A stretch of 64,000 bases of DNA from Tridacna crocea (taxonomy: Eukaryota; Mollusca; Bivalvia; Cardiida; Cardiidae). The DNA lies in contig OX031065.1 in the NCBI GenBank assembly GCA_943736015.1, positions 1,681,501 to 1,745,500 on the forward strand. The letters are read 5' to 3'. The notes under the pieces were generated by a model. That model was not told the origin of the DNA, did not search any database, and was given only the letters and a program-made list of their open reading frames with translations. Shown here piece after piece: positions 31,396-42,689 of the stretch; the first letter of the stretch is position 1, and the number at the start of each line of letters is the position of its first letter. The position numbers and the translations under genes are program-made.

Positions 31396-32537
31396 CGTTA
31401 CCACACAGCAAAATTTTAGACCTATCCAAATTGAAAGCATTTGCAGATAATACCTGTTAGCGTAGAAAAGATACATTGTATTTTTGTGACCGGGGGTGAG
31501 TAGCGGGCTGCACACAGTTAAATCCCTTGTTTATAATATATAGTCTGTTGGTGCCAGGAATCAAACTATCAACCCCTAGTATGACTCTGTCAATAGTCGG
31601 GACTTGAAATGTATTCGGTTTAGCCGGTACATAAGCATGCAAAGATTGAAATTAAAGTTTTGTATATACATAATTGTATATATACAAACTTAATTTTGCT
31701 TTTAAGTCAAACAAGAAGAATTATATTTACCAAGTTCACTCTTAACTAGTTGTCCAACAGCATTTTTTACTTATCTGAATTGAAAGACAAAATTAATCAA
31801 ATATGACTCAAATGAACTCAAGGTTGTCAAAAGGTGTAGGAAATACTATGGGCTAGTATAGTTAATGTTGCCAGTATTTAGTGTTCTTGCCACAATGTTT
31901 TGAATAGTTTTCCACAGGATTGTAAAAACACAAGACTTGAGTAAGGATTAGATATCATGGAGAATTTATTATGAACTGGACTAGGCATTTTTGTCTTGGT
32001 TAGTTAGCGGCTTATGGAATTACAAAATATTAGGACCAAAGGTGCATCCATGAGAAAATTAAATGTTTGTATTATTTCTTTCTGTTTTTCTTGATTTTGT
32101 ATATATTATAGTACTTACTTGGTTTTATTCATTTTGAGGCAAATCCCATATTTCAAACATGAGGGAAAAGAGGAAAATGCTGGTCACCTGCATTTTCTCC
32201 TCTTCTTACCAAGTTTTCAATCCAAAGAAAAAAAAGTTGAACCCCATTTAGTTTGTCATCTGCTAATGCTTTAAATTTGACTAACCTGTATTCAAATAAT
32301 AAAAGAAATTTAGACTGACAAAAACTATTTATGACACACCTTGCATAAATAAACTAACCAGTACTGCCCTCCACATAATTACTTCACAAATCCATGTCAT
32401 TAACACCTGACTATCTGAATACACTCACACTTCCATTAGAGTCATAAAACTTTTGTTTATACAAAATTGTCAACTAACTTAGAAAAAACTTTAAGAGAGT
32501 GAAATATCAAATACCAGTGTTCCAAATGATATTAATT
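31396..32537. other. Intron 2 stretch: MITE ends only
   Basis: Family A end fragments at 31391-31460 (TTACCACACAGCAAAATTTT) and a decayed palindrome at 32160-32230; the rest looks unique. A palindromic TTTGTATATA run lies near 31670. Confidence 0.5.
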
Positions 32538-32825
32538 ATACCCCCCCTCCCCCAACACAATGGAGGGGGCTATACTGGAATCGCCATGGCTGTGTGTCCG
32601 TCCATCTGTCTGTGGACACGAATTTGTCTATTGAAATACTCAAATACTGAACTCATATTTACACACAGTGTTCCTAAATATATGAAGTTGTGCATGTGCA
32701 AATTTTCATGGCACTGCTGCCATTTGTAGCAGAATTATCTCTCCTTGAACTTTTGCAGCAAAGATCTGTTTTTGTGACAAAGAGCTGGTGGGGGTACAAT
32801 CATGTTTAGTGATAGCTCTAGTTGT
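32538..32825 (+). repeat. Family H element, short form
   Basis: Starts with the hairpin CCCCCTCCCCCAACACAATGG/GGAGGGGGC, followed by TATACTGGAATCGCC, and ends GGGGGTACAATCATGTTTAG plus TGATAGCTCTAG. Confidence 0.7.
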
Positions 32826-32865
32826 GCATGCTATTTTACATTTAAATAAATCATTATTGCCAGTA

Positions 32866-33141
32866 AAATTGATTGATTGTTTGTATGGTGCTAAACAGCG
32901 CTTTTAACATTATTTCAGATATATCACGGCCACCAGTACTTCGCACAATTTTCTGGCTGCTTTCCCTCATGATCATCTTGAAACAATGGTCAGCGGTGGG
33001 AGAGGAATGAATCCTGTTGCAGTGACAATTATCAATCCTCGGAAAGAAATTTGCCAAGCCAGGGGTTGTAGCCAGGGATCGAACCTTGGACCCCCATGTT
33101 CTCAAGTCCTGCACTCTACTGACTGAGCTACTGGGGCTTGG
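32866..33141 (-). mobile_element. tRNA-derived SINE
   Basis: On the minus strand: CAGTAGCTCAGTCAGTAGAG (A box) and GGTTCGATCCCTGGC (B box) in tRNA spacing, then a body with GAATGAATCC-type sequence, ending in a (ATTG)n-like tail at 32866. Confidence 0.8.
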
Positions 33142-34712
33142 CCAGTAAAATTGAAATCCTACTTTAACCCAGCAAATCTTTCAAATTGATCAATGTTACT
33201 TTGCACTTGGCACTAACTGAACCCCCCCATCCTAGTTTCCGAAATTGGATCAAAGTCTTTACCTTCCGGTACTTGAAATGATGACACTAAAAGTTTCGGA
33301 TATCAGTTTTGAAATCAGCGCGCCTTGTGGGTGTTTTGTATGGCAATCTAGTGCACTAATTAGGTGAAATATAGCATGTTGATTTGTACAGTTTCATCCT
33401 GCCTTATATTCAGTCAATAAAGAGTCTGATATCATTAGTAAGGTAAAGATAACGAGTTTTGTTTAAATTAAAGATTAATTGAGGTATGGGATTCAAGACT
33501 CCGGCCTGTTTGAATCAACTCGGAGCCACCTTGTCCTTTCACTGGCATCTGACCAACTCACCTGCTACTTTATAGTGTCACAAGTTCAGTGGTATGAATG
33601 AAAGAATTGAAAGCATTAATTTTCAGAAGCAGCAAAATGAAATGTGGCTAAAATGATAATTTCTGCCTGTTATAGGATAGAAAACATTGTTGGAAAAGGA
33701 GAAAATGGTGGTTAACCAGCATTTTCTCCGTTCACCCTCAAGGTGAACCCTTTACGTGCCTTTTCCATCAGGGTTGTTGAAAGTCAGATTGTATTTCCGT
33801 TAATTGTGAGGGATTTGACTCTTAGTATAGGACTGGTGTTCTGAAGTCAATCTTTAAAGATGCCTGTCTACAGCTGGTGAGCAGAAACGCTGTTAAATTT
33901 CGAAAAGAAAAACAGAATGGTACAGAAATCTGTCCTTTGTGTACACAAGGATAAATTACTGACATATATCGTGTAAATGAAAAAAGAAACACGTGGGTTT
34001 GTGTGAAAAGCCGAAAATTGGCCAGAAGAAAACTGGCTGACGATAGAAGCAGTAAACAATGGCGGTGACTCACGGAAATTTATCGTTGGTTTCCGCCTAG
34101 AGTCGGATACGGTGTAACTTACATATAGGCCTCGATCTCCGTCTAAAAATAGAGGCTGCAACAGAGAAGGATCCATTTTCCTTTATTTACCGCATCAAGG
34201 CCAAGGTCAAATATAGTCACGTTACAGTATGCATGATCATCATACGAATCTACCCGAGTACGGATATCTTCGATTCAAAATCCGGAAACGACCAGTCTGT
34301 TTACATTGAAGGCAGCAAGTCCGCGAAATGCATTTTCTACCAGGCGTAATCTAAGCAACCTTGCAACCGTCAGGCGCGATATTTGGCATAGATATATAAG
34401 AATGACTATATTTTGATAAAATAAAAACAAAATGAGTTAAAACTGGCTTAAAATGAGTATTATTGCCTCTTTAAAAAAAAAAACTTGGATATTTCAGCCT
34501 GCAAGGTCTTTTTGCTCAGGTGCTTCCTGTGGAATTTCAGTGTCCTTGGGTTGGTAAAACTTACAATGCAGAATTAATATGGTTTACTGATTCATGTGGA
34601 CACTTCCACAGAATGTAAAAAATTAAAAAAGTTTTGGAGAAGTCTGAATTAGAAGTATTTTGAAGTATTTTGTAGACAATAAATTATAAGTGGCTTGATC
34701 TGCAGCATTTCA
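33142..34712. other. Intron 2 stretch, mostly unrecognised
   Basis: A family A fragment at 33660-33805 (AAAGGAGAAAATGGTGGTTA) is the only identified element. A GC-richer block at 34040-34380 with AACAATGGCGGTGAC resembles a promoter-type YY1 site but no exon follows it. Confidence 0.45.
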
Positions 34713-34941
34713 TTAACCCTTTACCACACAATGACCACTTTTGACGTCCCTGAGGTAGAAGCCTTTTGAAAACATTGTGGGAAAAGGATAAAATACTGGT
34801 AACCAGCATTTTCTCCTTTTCCCACAACATTTTCTACCCTTCCCTATTCAAATTTCAGTTCTTCAATCACATTTATTTTGTCGTCTGCAAATGCTTTCAA
34901 TTTGAACCAGTATATAAATTTGTTGTTTGGTAAAGAGTTAA
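34713..34941 (+). mobile_element. Family A MITE, 229 bp
   Basis: TTAACCCTTTACCACACAAT to GTTGTTTGGTAAAGAGTTAA; palindrome with one unpaired change (GGATAAAATACTGG). Confidence 0.92.
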
Positions 34942-35048
34942 AAAACCACAGACGTCTCGAACGACCCCTTTAAGTTGACTAAGAGGACTTGTTGCTCGGA
35001 CAAATCTTCCACCCAGACAGCGTTTCATGAATTGAATTTAAGTTAATT

Positions 35049-35337
35049 GTATGTCAATTGTAAAGTGTTTAACACTGTTTTCAACATTACCTCAGTTATA
35101 TCACGGCAGCCAGTGCAACTATCCATGCTTTACTTGTGTCTCTTTACTAAGAACTCAGCACAATTTTCTTTCCAAGCTACTGGCTGCTTTCCCACATAAC
35201 AATCCTCAAAACTATGATCAGTGATGAGAGAGGAATGAATCCTGTTACAATGACTTTCATCAATCCATTGTATCGAATCCACAGCCCCACTGTTCTTACG
35301 TCCTGCACCCTTCCCACTGAGCTACCAGGGCTAGGCT
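35049..35337 (-). mobile_element. tRNA-derived SINE, diverged
   Basis: Same body order as 32866-33141 (TATATCACGGCAGCCAGTGC, GAGAGGAATGAATCCTGTTA) and a minus-strand head CCCTGGTAGCTCAGTGGGAA; the B box has decayed to GATTCGATACA. Confidence 0.75.
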
Positions 35338-35575
35338 GAAATAAATGTAGGAATTTAGCCATCGATATTTTAAAACAAACACAAATTTTGAGGAACAGCC
35401 CTTTCAACAAAATGTTGTGCATCTAATGTGGCTAGCCTGATGAGATTTTTTTTCTAAAGTGTTAGAAACATTGTTCCACATAATTTAAAAAAAAAAAACT
35501 GCTTTCCTAGTAGTTTTGAGAAAACACAGGGTTAAGAGCTGGATAAAGTCAATTTGTAGAATCTAAATATAGCTA

Positions 35576-35793
35576 CTAAACTCTTTACCAAACGAGAAAC
35601 TTTCAGACTAGACCAAATTGAAAACATTTGCAGATGACAAAATGAATATCACTGAAAAATTGAAATTGTTCTTGGAGAGGTAGTAAACATTGTGGTAAAA
35701 GGAGAAAATGCTGGTTACCAGCATTTTCTCCTTTTCCAACAATGTTTTAAAAAGGCTTTTTTCTATTATCATTAAAAGTTGGGATTATGTTAA
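35576..35793 (-). mobile_element. Family A MITE, ends decayed
   Basis: CTAAACTCTTTACCAAACGA to GTTGGGATTATGTTAA; palindrome core intact. Confidence 0.8.
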
Positions 35794-35825
35794 AAATATT
35801 TAGAATATCTTTTTTCTTATTCCAT

Positions 35826-36055
35826 GCTGATAAGCCCTGCCCAGTCGGGCAGTCCGTACAGTACAGGACGTGGCCAGTTTCTTTAATGAGGATTGGTTAT
35901 GGACATTGCGGCTGGATTCATTCCTCTTGCACTGCTGAATGTTGTATAAACAATGTTATGTTGGAGAAGCAGCCAGTGGATTGGGAATAATATTACACAA
36001 AGCACTGGTTAGAGAAACTTCATGGAAAACAGGGATAGGTGCACTGGCTGCCATG
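35826..36055 (+). repeat. SINE fragment, plus orientation
   Basis: CAGTACAGGACGTGGCCAGT head remnant and AAGCAGCCAGTGGATTGGGA, GATAGGTGCACTGGCTGCCA body; counterpart of the SINE at 35049 in opposite orientation. Confidence 0.6.
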
Positions 36056-36084
36056 ATATTACTGAAATAGTGTTGAAAACTGCC

Positions 36085-36538
36085 TTAACCCTTTCCCATA
36101 CAATCCTGACTTTAAACGACCCTATGAAAGAAGCCTTTTGAAAACATTGTGGGAAAAGGAAAAAATGCTGGTCACCAGCATTTTTCCCTTTTCTCACAAT
36201 GTTTTCTACCCTTCCAACAACAAATTTCTTTTTTTCAACCACATTTATTTTGTCATCTGCAAATACTTTTAACTCTTTACCACACAAGGAAATTTTAGAC
36301 TGGCCCAAATTGAAAGCATTTGCAGACGACAAAATAAAGGCGACTGAAAAATTAAAATTTGGTCTTGGAAGGGTAGAAAACACTGTGGAAAAAGGAGAAA
36401 ATGCTGGTTACCAGCATTTTCTCCTTTTCCCACAGTGTTTTCAAATGGCTTCTTTCTCGGAGTCGTTAAAAGTCGGGATTGTGTGGTAAAGAGTTAATTT
36501 GGACCGGTCTAAAACATAGTCGTTTGGTAATGAGTTAA
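36085..36538 (+). mobile_element. Family A MITE split by another family A copy
   Basis: Outer element runs TTAACCCTTTCCCATACAAT to GTCGTTTGGTAATGAGTTAA and resumes after 36497 with TTTGGACCGGTCTAAAACAT, the expected continuation. Confidence 0.9.
36269..36497 (-). mobile_element. Family A MITE nested in 36085-36538
   Basis: 229 bp, inserted at TTAA in the outer copy's right half. Outer stem changed on both sides (AACACTGTGG with CCACAGTGTT). Confidence 0.9.
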
Positions 36539-36689
36539 TCATCCCTACTGATGTTTGATCTTTTTTTTAGCTGTGCATAATTTGTTTTCTTCTAAATGCT
36601 TTCAAATTGTACAAGTCATTACTTTTGTCATCTTGATTGAGTTGAAACATAATGGCTGTTTTAACATCTGAAGTCTTATCACTGGGTCA

Positions 36690-36905
36690 GTGCACCTATT
36701 GATTGTGTTCCCTGCGTTACTCACACCAGTACCCATACAGCTTGCTCTCCAACTCACTGGCTACTTTTCTCACATGCAACAAAGATGAAAGGCAGAAAAT
36801 CACAGGAAAGAAAAATTTTGTTATTTGGGTATGGAATTGGCAACCACCTGGTCCCGAGTCGGATATAATACCAGCTGAACTATCCAGCCAGGCCCATTTC
36901 AGCAA
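36690..36905 (-). repeat. SINE, minus orientation, diverged
   Basis: Minus strand GGCTGGATAGTTCAGCTGG and CCGACTCGGGACC near the right end are head remnants; the body contains AACTCACTGGCTACTTTTCT. Confidence 0.55.
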
Positions 36906-37082
36906 GCAAAAGGTAATGGTTCACACCAGTCCTCTTGCAGACTTACATATTGGACAAGAGAATAATCAGCTAAATAAATATTTTACACATATTATGGTCT
37001 TACTAGTCAGGTGTAGGAGTTGATATTAAATATTAATAATAACAGAATGATCAGCAGATACTATAGCTGTTAAGGTAAACCC

Positions 37083-37316
37083 TTAACTCTTTACCTCATG
37101 ATCTCGACTTTTGATGATCCTGAGAAAGAAGCCTGTACAAAACATTGTGGGAAAAGGAGAAAATGCTGGTAACCAGCATTTTCTCTGTTTCCCACAGGAT
37201 TTACTTTCCTTCCTATAAGACAGTTCAAATTATGAGTGACACTTATTTCATGTTTATATTGTGCTTTCATTTTGGTTACGGTAAGTTAAAAACTTTGTTG
37301 TTTGGTAAAGAATTAG
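37083..37316 (+). mobile_element. Family A MITE
   Basis: TTAACTCTTTACCTCATGAT to TTGTTTGGTAAAGAATTAG; second arm imperfect (TTCTCTGTTTCCCACAGGA). Confidence 0.8.
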
Positions 37317-37489
37317 CAGGTCTTTCCTTTTACTCTCTTCTGGGGGTCATTTTACCCCAAAAATGAATAGCTATAAATGAAGAAAAGAAGGCAAACATTG
37401 AAATTTTGGGAGTCATTTAGAAAATTTGTAGGCCTATAATTCAAAGAAATAGGGGGTAATGGAAAACACGGCTTTTATGCTAGATCCTA

Positions 37490-37572
37490 TGGAAAGCGGC
37501 TTACCCTGAAATTGTAGATCAAGATCAGACTACACATTCTGATCGTGAGTCTACACTGTCCGCTGCTGACCA
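37490..37572 (+). mobile_element. Family B palindrome remnant
   Basis: TTGTAGATCAAGATCAGACT and GAGTCTACACTGTCCGC arms; no TTAA ends. Confidence 0.55.
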
Positions 37573-37658
37573 GAGCAATCTTGAAATAGCATTATTTTGG
37601 CAATTTGATTAATTAAATTGGAAAGGTACATTTTACTGAGTTAGGTTCTAGGAGTAAA

Positions 37659-37872
37659 CTAAACTCTGTACCGGAAAACAGAATTTTAGACTGGTCAAAG
37701 TTGAAATAAGTTACAGAATGGCATGTTATACATGGCTCAAATGATGGAATTTGTGTTTTTAATGAAGAAGAAAACACTGGGCAATCCAGCTTTTTTCCTT
37801 ATTTGGCAATGTTTACAAGCACATTCTTCCTATAGGTTATTAATACTCAGGATTGTGTGTTAAAGGGATAAA
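37659..37872 (-). mobile_element. Family A MITE, old, palindrome lost
   Basis: AAACTCTGTACCGGAAAACA start and AGGATTGTGTGTTAAAGGGATAA end; the hairpin is reduced to GGCAATCCAGC-like scraps. Confidence 0.55.
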
Positions 37873-37971
37873 TATTCAGGACATTGATTACTGATTACAG
37901 ACCAGTTAGAACCAAAGTCTACTGACCAGTTGGAATCAAGGTCCACTGGAAGTTGTTTTACTGTTTTAGCT

Positions 37972-38424
37972 TTAACTCTTTACCAACTGACAAAATTTTA
38001 AACTTGCCCAAATCGAAAGGATTTGCAGACACCAAATTATATGTAACTAGAGTAATGGTTTTTGTTTTGGATGGGGCAGAAAACATTGTAGGAAAAGGAG
38101 AAAATGCTGGTAACCAGCATTTTCTCCTTTTCCAACAATGTTTTCAAAAGGCTTCTTGCACAGGGGTGTTAACTCATTACCACACGAGGAAATTTTAGAC
38201 TGGTCCAAATTGAAAGCAGTTGCAGGCGGCAAAATAAAGGTGACTGAAAAAGTGAAACTTGTTCTGGGAAGGGTAGAAAACACTGTGGGAAAAGGAGAAA
38301 ATGCTGGTTACCAGCATTTTCTCCTTTTCCCACAGTGTTTTCAAAAGGCTTCTTTGTCAGGGGCGTCAAAAGTAGGGATTGTGAGGTAATGGGTTAAAGG
38401 TCGTGATTGTGTGGTAAAAAGTCA
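37972..38424 (-). mobile_element. Family A MITE split by another family A copy
   Basis: TTAACTCTTTACCAACTGAC; interrupted after CACAGGGGTG at TTAA and resuming AGGTCGTGATTGTGTGGTAA to a decayed GTCAAA terminus. Confidence 0.87.
38169..38397 (-). mobile_element. Family A MITE nested in 37972-38424
   Basis: 229 bp, same orientation as its host. The extended perfect stem AACACTGTGGGAAAAGG/CCTTTTCCCACAGTGTT carries paired changes relative to the majority. Confidence 0.9.
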
Positions 38425-38857
38425 AATAAATGGATTAGACCAGTCTAGAAAATGGACCAAAAAGGTGTTATTATATGGGTGATTTTGCTTTATAGTGTTA
38501 CAGAACATTGGGCACTGTAAATCAGGCTATGTGTATTATGTTCCATGAAGTCTTATTCTGATCAAGTACTTGCCTTGAAAAAAGGTAGTTTTGTTTAGAT
38601 TTAGATTTTGCAATGTCTGAAATAAACAATTTAATTTGTGCCTAATGCTCAAAAGTGTTGTGATACTAGTAGTTTTGTAAGATTGGATTCCTTTTTTCTA
38701 CTGTTGAAATTTTGGAATGAGAATGTTTAAAAAACATCGACACTGTCACCTTACTGGTACTTATTGATATTTTGAGAACAAATCATAGGCAAAGTCAGGA
38801 TCAGAATGTTTTACGCATAGAGCATAGAGGAATTACTTTGTCCCTCATTGCAACAAT

Positions 38858-39032
38858 TTAACCCATTACCACACAGTCCCTACTTTTGACTACCCTTTGA
38901 AGGAAGTCTTCCGAAAACATTGTGGGAAAAGGTTAAATGCTGGTAACCAGCATCTTCTCCTTCCCACAATGTTCTTTAAAGGCTTCTTTCTCATGGTTGT
39001 TAAAAATTGGGATTGTGTGGTAAAGGGTTAAC
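38858..39032. mobile_element. Family A fold-back variant: two left-type arms, no right half
   Basis: TTAACCCATTACCACACAGT on the left and ATTGTGTGGTAAAGGGTTAA on the right are inverse copies of the left end; the whole 175 bp is a hairpin with loop CTGGTAACCAG. Confidence 0.85.
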
Positions 39033-39114
39033 TCTGGAAGGATTGAGATGCAAATGTACTAGCTTTGTTATGATTTGATTTTTTTTTCTACTATTTAAAA
39101 TGAGAATGAATGCC

Positions 39115-39344
39115 TTAATCGTTTACCGCACAGTTCCTATTTTTAACGACCCCCAAGTAAGACGCCTTGTGAAAACATTGCAGGAAAAGGAGAAAATGCT
39201 GGTAACCAGCATTTTCTCCTTTTCCCACAATGTTTTCTTCCCTCCCCAAATCAAATTTCAATTGTTCAATTACATTTATTTTGTTGTTTGCAACTCCTTT
39301 CAATTTGGACAAGTGTAAAATTTTGTCCTTTGGTGAAGAGCTAA
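39115..39344 (+). mobile_element. Family A MITE
   Basis: TTAATCGTTTACCGCACAGT to GTCCTTTGGTGAAGAGCTAA; palindrome perfect apart from GCAGG in the left stem. Confidence 0.85.
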
Positions 39345-39532
39345 AGACACCAAGTCTAATGCCTTCTTTAAGGGTATAATGCTGAGAACAAATTAAAGGA
39401 AAAATACAAAATCTATAGGCTTCTCATGAGTGCCATAAATAAGCATGTTTTGTTGTGAGAACTAGGGAAATAATCGAATTAAGTTTCCTCTTGTCCAATC
39501 TGGCAAAATTCATGTATGGATACATGGTGAAG

Positions 39533-39604
39533 TATACGGCGAGGCCGGACCAGCAAGGATTCGGTGTGAAGCGAGATCGTGCAAAGAGCGTTCCATCAGT
39601 AAAC
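39533..39604 (+). CDS. Gene 3 exon 3 (24 codons, phase 0-0)
   Basis: Pyrimidine tract TTTCCTCTTGTCC lies about 35-50 bases upstream and no AG occurs until GGTGAAG|TAT, which fits an AG-exclusion zone; donor GTAAAC|GTAAGT. It encodes YTARPDQQGFGVKRDRAKSV plus four residues. The upstream extension of the same frame is also open (LLSNLAKFMYGYMVK), so an earlier acceptor with a different phase cannot be excluded. Phase 0-0 agrees with the neighbouring exons. Confidence 0.55.
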
Positions 39605-39640
39605 GTAAGTTAGATTTTTTGTGGCTTTGGCTTTGTTGTA

Positions 39641-39869
39641 TAGCTCTTTACCACACAATTCCGACTTTTAATGACCCTGAAAAAGAATGCTTTTGAAAAC
39701 ATTGTGGGAAAAGGAGAAAATGCTGGTAAGCAGCATTTTCTCCTTTTCCCACAATGTTTTCTACCATTCCCAAATAAAATTCCAATTTTTGATTTACATT
39801 TATTTTGTTGTCTGCAAATGCTTTCAATCTGGACCAGTCCAAAATTTTGTTGTTTTGAAATGGGTTAGA
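39641..39869 (+). mobile_element. Family A MITE 40 bases after the exon 3 donor
   Basis: AGCTCTTTACCACACAATTC to TTGTTTTGAAATGGGTTAG; loop GCTGGTAAGCAGC has one mismatch. Confidence 0.85.
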
Positions 39870-40243
39870 TGTCTGTCACATGTGGCCTTTTTAGTACTTT
39901 AATGCTTTTCCAAACAATCAGAATTTTAGATTTGATCATCAAAACTCTGGTATGCATACAAGGCTACCATTTTGTCGTCTGGCGGGGAGAGAAAAAAAGT
40001 CTCTCTGGAAAACCATAGTGCACCCATCCTTAGATCCTAGGATTTAGTAGTCTGGGATTTAGCGGTCATGTGTTGGACCAGGACATCACCTCTTGCCTTG
40101 CCTTTATGCTATTTTTAAACGTTGATAGGGTGTCATCTGTATTACATAAAATATAAAAAAAAAGATTATAGAGCAAGTACTATGAATTTCTGATTCATTA
40201 TGAATGATTATGTATATTTATGCTATAGTACAGATAACTGTCC

Positions 40244-40800
40244 CCAGAGGCGATGTTTACTTTTTGACTTGTTGCCTCTGGGTACAGAGACGATCAAGAC
40301 AAAAGCACATGAAAGTTCTGCACAGATTTTGTGCGCAGGTTTGAACTCTTATAATTCTGCAAATAGCGCACAAAACTAGAGTTTAAACGTACCTGTTGCT
40401 TGTTTATTTAATAACCCTTTGTTTGAAATGCAAATATTTTTATTTTAAACTCTGAACACGAGAGAAAACGGTACACTTCATCAGTTACTCGGGTTGTTTA
40501 CATTTCCGAAAACCATCAAAATGGCCGCCAAACACGATAAATTTCTTCAGTGTTTTTTCCAAGATTTACATGTCATAAACGATTTCTCCAAGCTTTTAAG
40601 GTGATGAAAGGTTTAATAATCTGTCTTTGGTCATGTTAGTTACTTAAATTTAGTTGCTTTTAGCCCCAATATAGATTAAACTGACGAAACAGAAAGGAGT
40701 GAAGCGCTCTACCTTTGCCACTGGAAATTTTTCAGTGGACTGGAGACGGTATGGTGCACAATAAATGTCCAAATATGAAAAAATCACTGTAGCGTCTCAT
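40244..40800. other. Intron stretch with a small hairpin and promoter-like GC block
   Basis: CCCAGAGGCGATG and GTTGCCTCTGGG form a stem-loop at 40244-40281. CAAAATGGCCGCC at 40520 resembles a YY1 site. No exon seen. Confidence 0.45.
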
Positions 40801-41165
40801 TATTGAGACTAATTTATGCTACAATCACACAGGGGCAGATCTCGAACCAGGTCCATACCTAATAAAAAACATCAAGCTGGTTTCACCTGTATAGACCCGC
40901 ATCATACCCTCTGTCAATTCCTGATGGATTTCGTGGGCTGCAATATGGCAAAGAAAAGTTTTTCATCATGTTCAAAATTTTTGGACAGAATTTCAATTCC
41001 GCATTGATATCTGTATTGACCTGGTTCGAACTGCATTGATTCGTATCAACCGGCAACGTAAAACTGCATTGACCCCTACCAAGCTGTACTTGCCCTTTCC
41101 ATATCACCGTGGCCTACTTAACATCCTCGTGCAAAAAACGCATTCAGCAGTTTCTACCCTGCCAT

Positions 41166-41395
41166 TTAACCCATTACCACACAATCCCTATTTTTGACGA
41201 CCCTGAGAAAGAAGCCTTTAGAAACATTGTGGAAAAAGGAGAAAATGCTGGTAACCAGCATTTTCTCCTTTTTCCACAATGTTTTCTACCCTTTGCAAAA
41301 TAAATTTCAAATTTTCAGTCACTTTCATTTTGTTCCCTGCAATTATGCTTTCGATTTGGGCAAGCCTGAAATTTTGTCGTTGGGTAATGAGTTAA
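41166..41395 (+). mobile_element. Family A MITE with paired arm change
   Basis: TTAACCCATTACCACACAAT to GTCGTTGGGTAATGAGTTAA; arms GTGGAAAAAGGAG and CTCCTTTTTCCAC both differ from the majority. Confidence 0.92.
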
Positions 41396-41867
41396 ATCAG
41401 CTTCCATTCCGGAGCTAATCTGGCTCATTTTCATGGGGATCAAATCTGGTTGGTGACTGACTGTATGTGACTGTAGCATTAGAAACGTTTAATATTCTTG
41501 GGCTTAGATGTTACTTTTTGCTTAGATGTTACTTTTTGCGTGTGGTTAACTATTGGCATTAGACTGTTACAGGTCAGTATATTGTTTTGGAGAACTACGC
41601 CACCTGCCAACTGATCTATAACAGCTGAAACTTAATGAATAATTAAGTACTTTGTAACTTTACAGCCAATTTTATGTAATATTAACCCTAACATAAATTA
41701 CCCTGTCATGGTACCACCATAGCAGAATAACAAGAATTTTCCTGATTTTTCACAGTTTTCTTCCCTTATAGATAAAAATACCACCTTTTTAGTCATGCTT
41801 AATTTATCTTTTGCAATTTCTTTCACTTCCAACAGACCAAAATTACCCCATCTGGTAAAGAGTTAAG

Positions 41868-42013
41868 AGCATTCTTATTCTCGAGAATTTTGTCAATGTT
41901 AAAGAACCTCTGAAATGGTTTAGCCAATCAAGAGTTCTGTTACTTTCACAGCCAGAAATTCTTGACGATTAAGACAAAGAACGTTCTTAAGAATTGCTGG
42001 TGAATAGGAACCT
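41868..42013. mobile_element. Family D MITE, shortened
   Basis: AAGAGCATTCTTATTCTCGA, AAATGGTTTAGCCAATCAAG and GTTCTTAAGAATTGCTGGTG retain the D order; the left terminus is lost next to a decayed family A right half ending at TTAA 41866. Confidence 0.65.
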
Positions 42014-42089
42014 AGTGGTATCTTGGCTCAGTTGTCAAAATTGTCCTTTAGTAAATTCAAAGCTGAGTAGTGTTTTAGTAAAAGGGGAC

Positions 42090-42319
42090 TTAACTCATTA
42101 CCAAACGACAACATTTTAGGCTTGCCCAAACCGAAAGCATTTGCAAACGACAAAATAAAAGTGACTGAAAAGTTGAAATTTGTTTTGTAAAGTGTAGAAA
42201 ACATTGTGGGAAAAGGAGAAAATGCTGATTATCAGCATTTTCTCCTATTCCAACAATGTTTTCTGAAGGCTTCATTCCCAGGGTTGTCAAAAGTAGGGAT
42301 TGTGTGGTAATGGGTTTAA
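42090..42319 (-). mobile_element. Family A MITE, 230 bp, GATTATC loop
   Basis: TTAACTCATTACCAAACGAC to GATTGTGTGGTAATGGGTTTAA; palindrome centre CTGATTATCAG is paired on both arms. Confidence 0.9.
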
Positions 42320-42511
42320 ACATCTCTGCGATGCTCGATACCAAGCAAGTCATCATATTTTCATGGATACATAAAATCCACCTGGTCAAACAACCACCTG
42401 AATCATGAGGTAGAGTGGTCCTTTTACATGCAAAGAATTAATCAGAAGCAAGGTTAGCCTTTGAGGACAGCACAAGCTGACCGGTGAGATTCAACACTAT
42501 TTGCAAATGCA

Positions 42512-42689
42512 TTAACCATTTATCACACAATCCCAACTTTTAATGACCCTGAGAAAGAAGACATTTGAAAAACAATGTTTTCTTCCCTTCCCAAATCAAA
42601 TTTAAATTTTTTAGTCACATTTATTCTGTCGTTTGCAAAAGCTTTCAATTTGCATTGGTCTAAAATTTTCTCATGTGGTAAAGAGTTAA
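42512..42689 (+). mobile_element. Family A MITE with the entire palindrome deleted
   Basis: TTAACCATTTATCACACAAT to CTCATGTGGTAAAGAGTTAA, 178 bp; ACATTTGAAAA joins directly to ACAATGTTTTCTTCCC. Confidence 0.88.

Noticed and set aside
36703-37023. 106-codon frame
   Set aside because: Runs through a diverged SINE and shows no domain or splice support.
39491-39604. Alternative frame through exon 3 (KIHVWIHGEVYGEAG)
   Set aside because: It ends in phase 1 at the donor and would break the frame into the next phase-0 exon; the chosen acceptor also fits the pyrimidine tract and AG-free zone.
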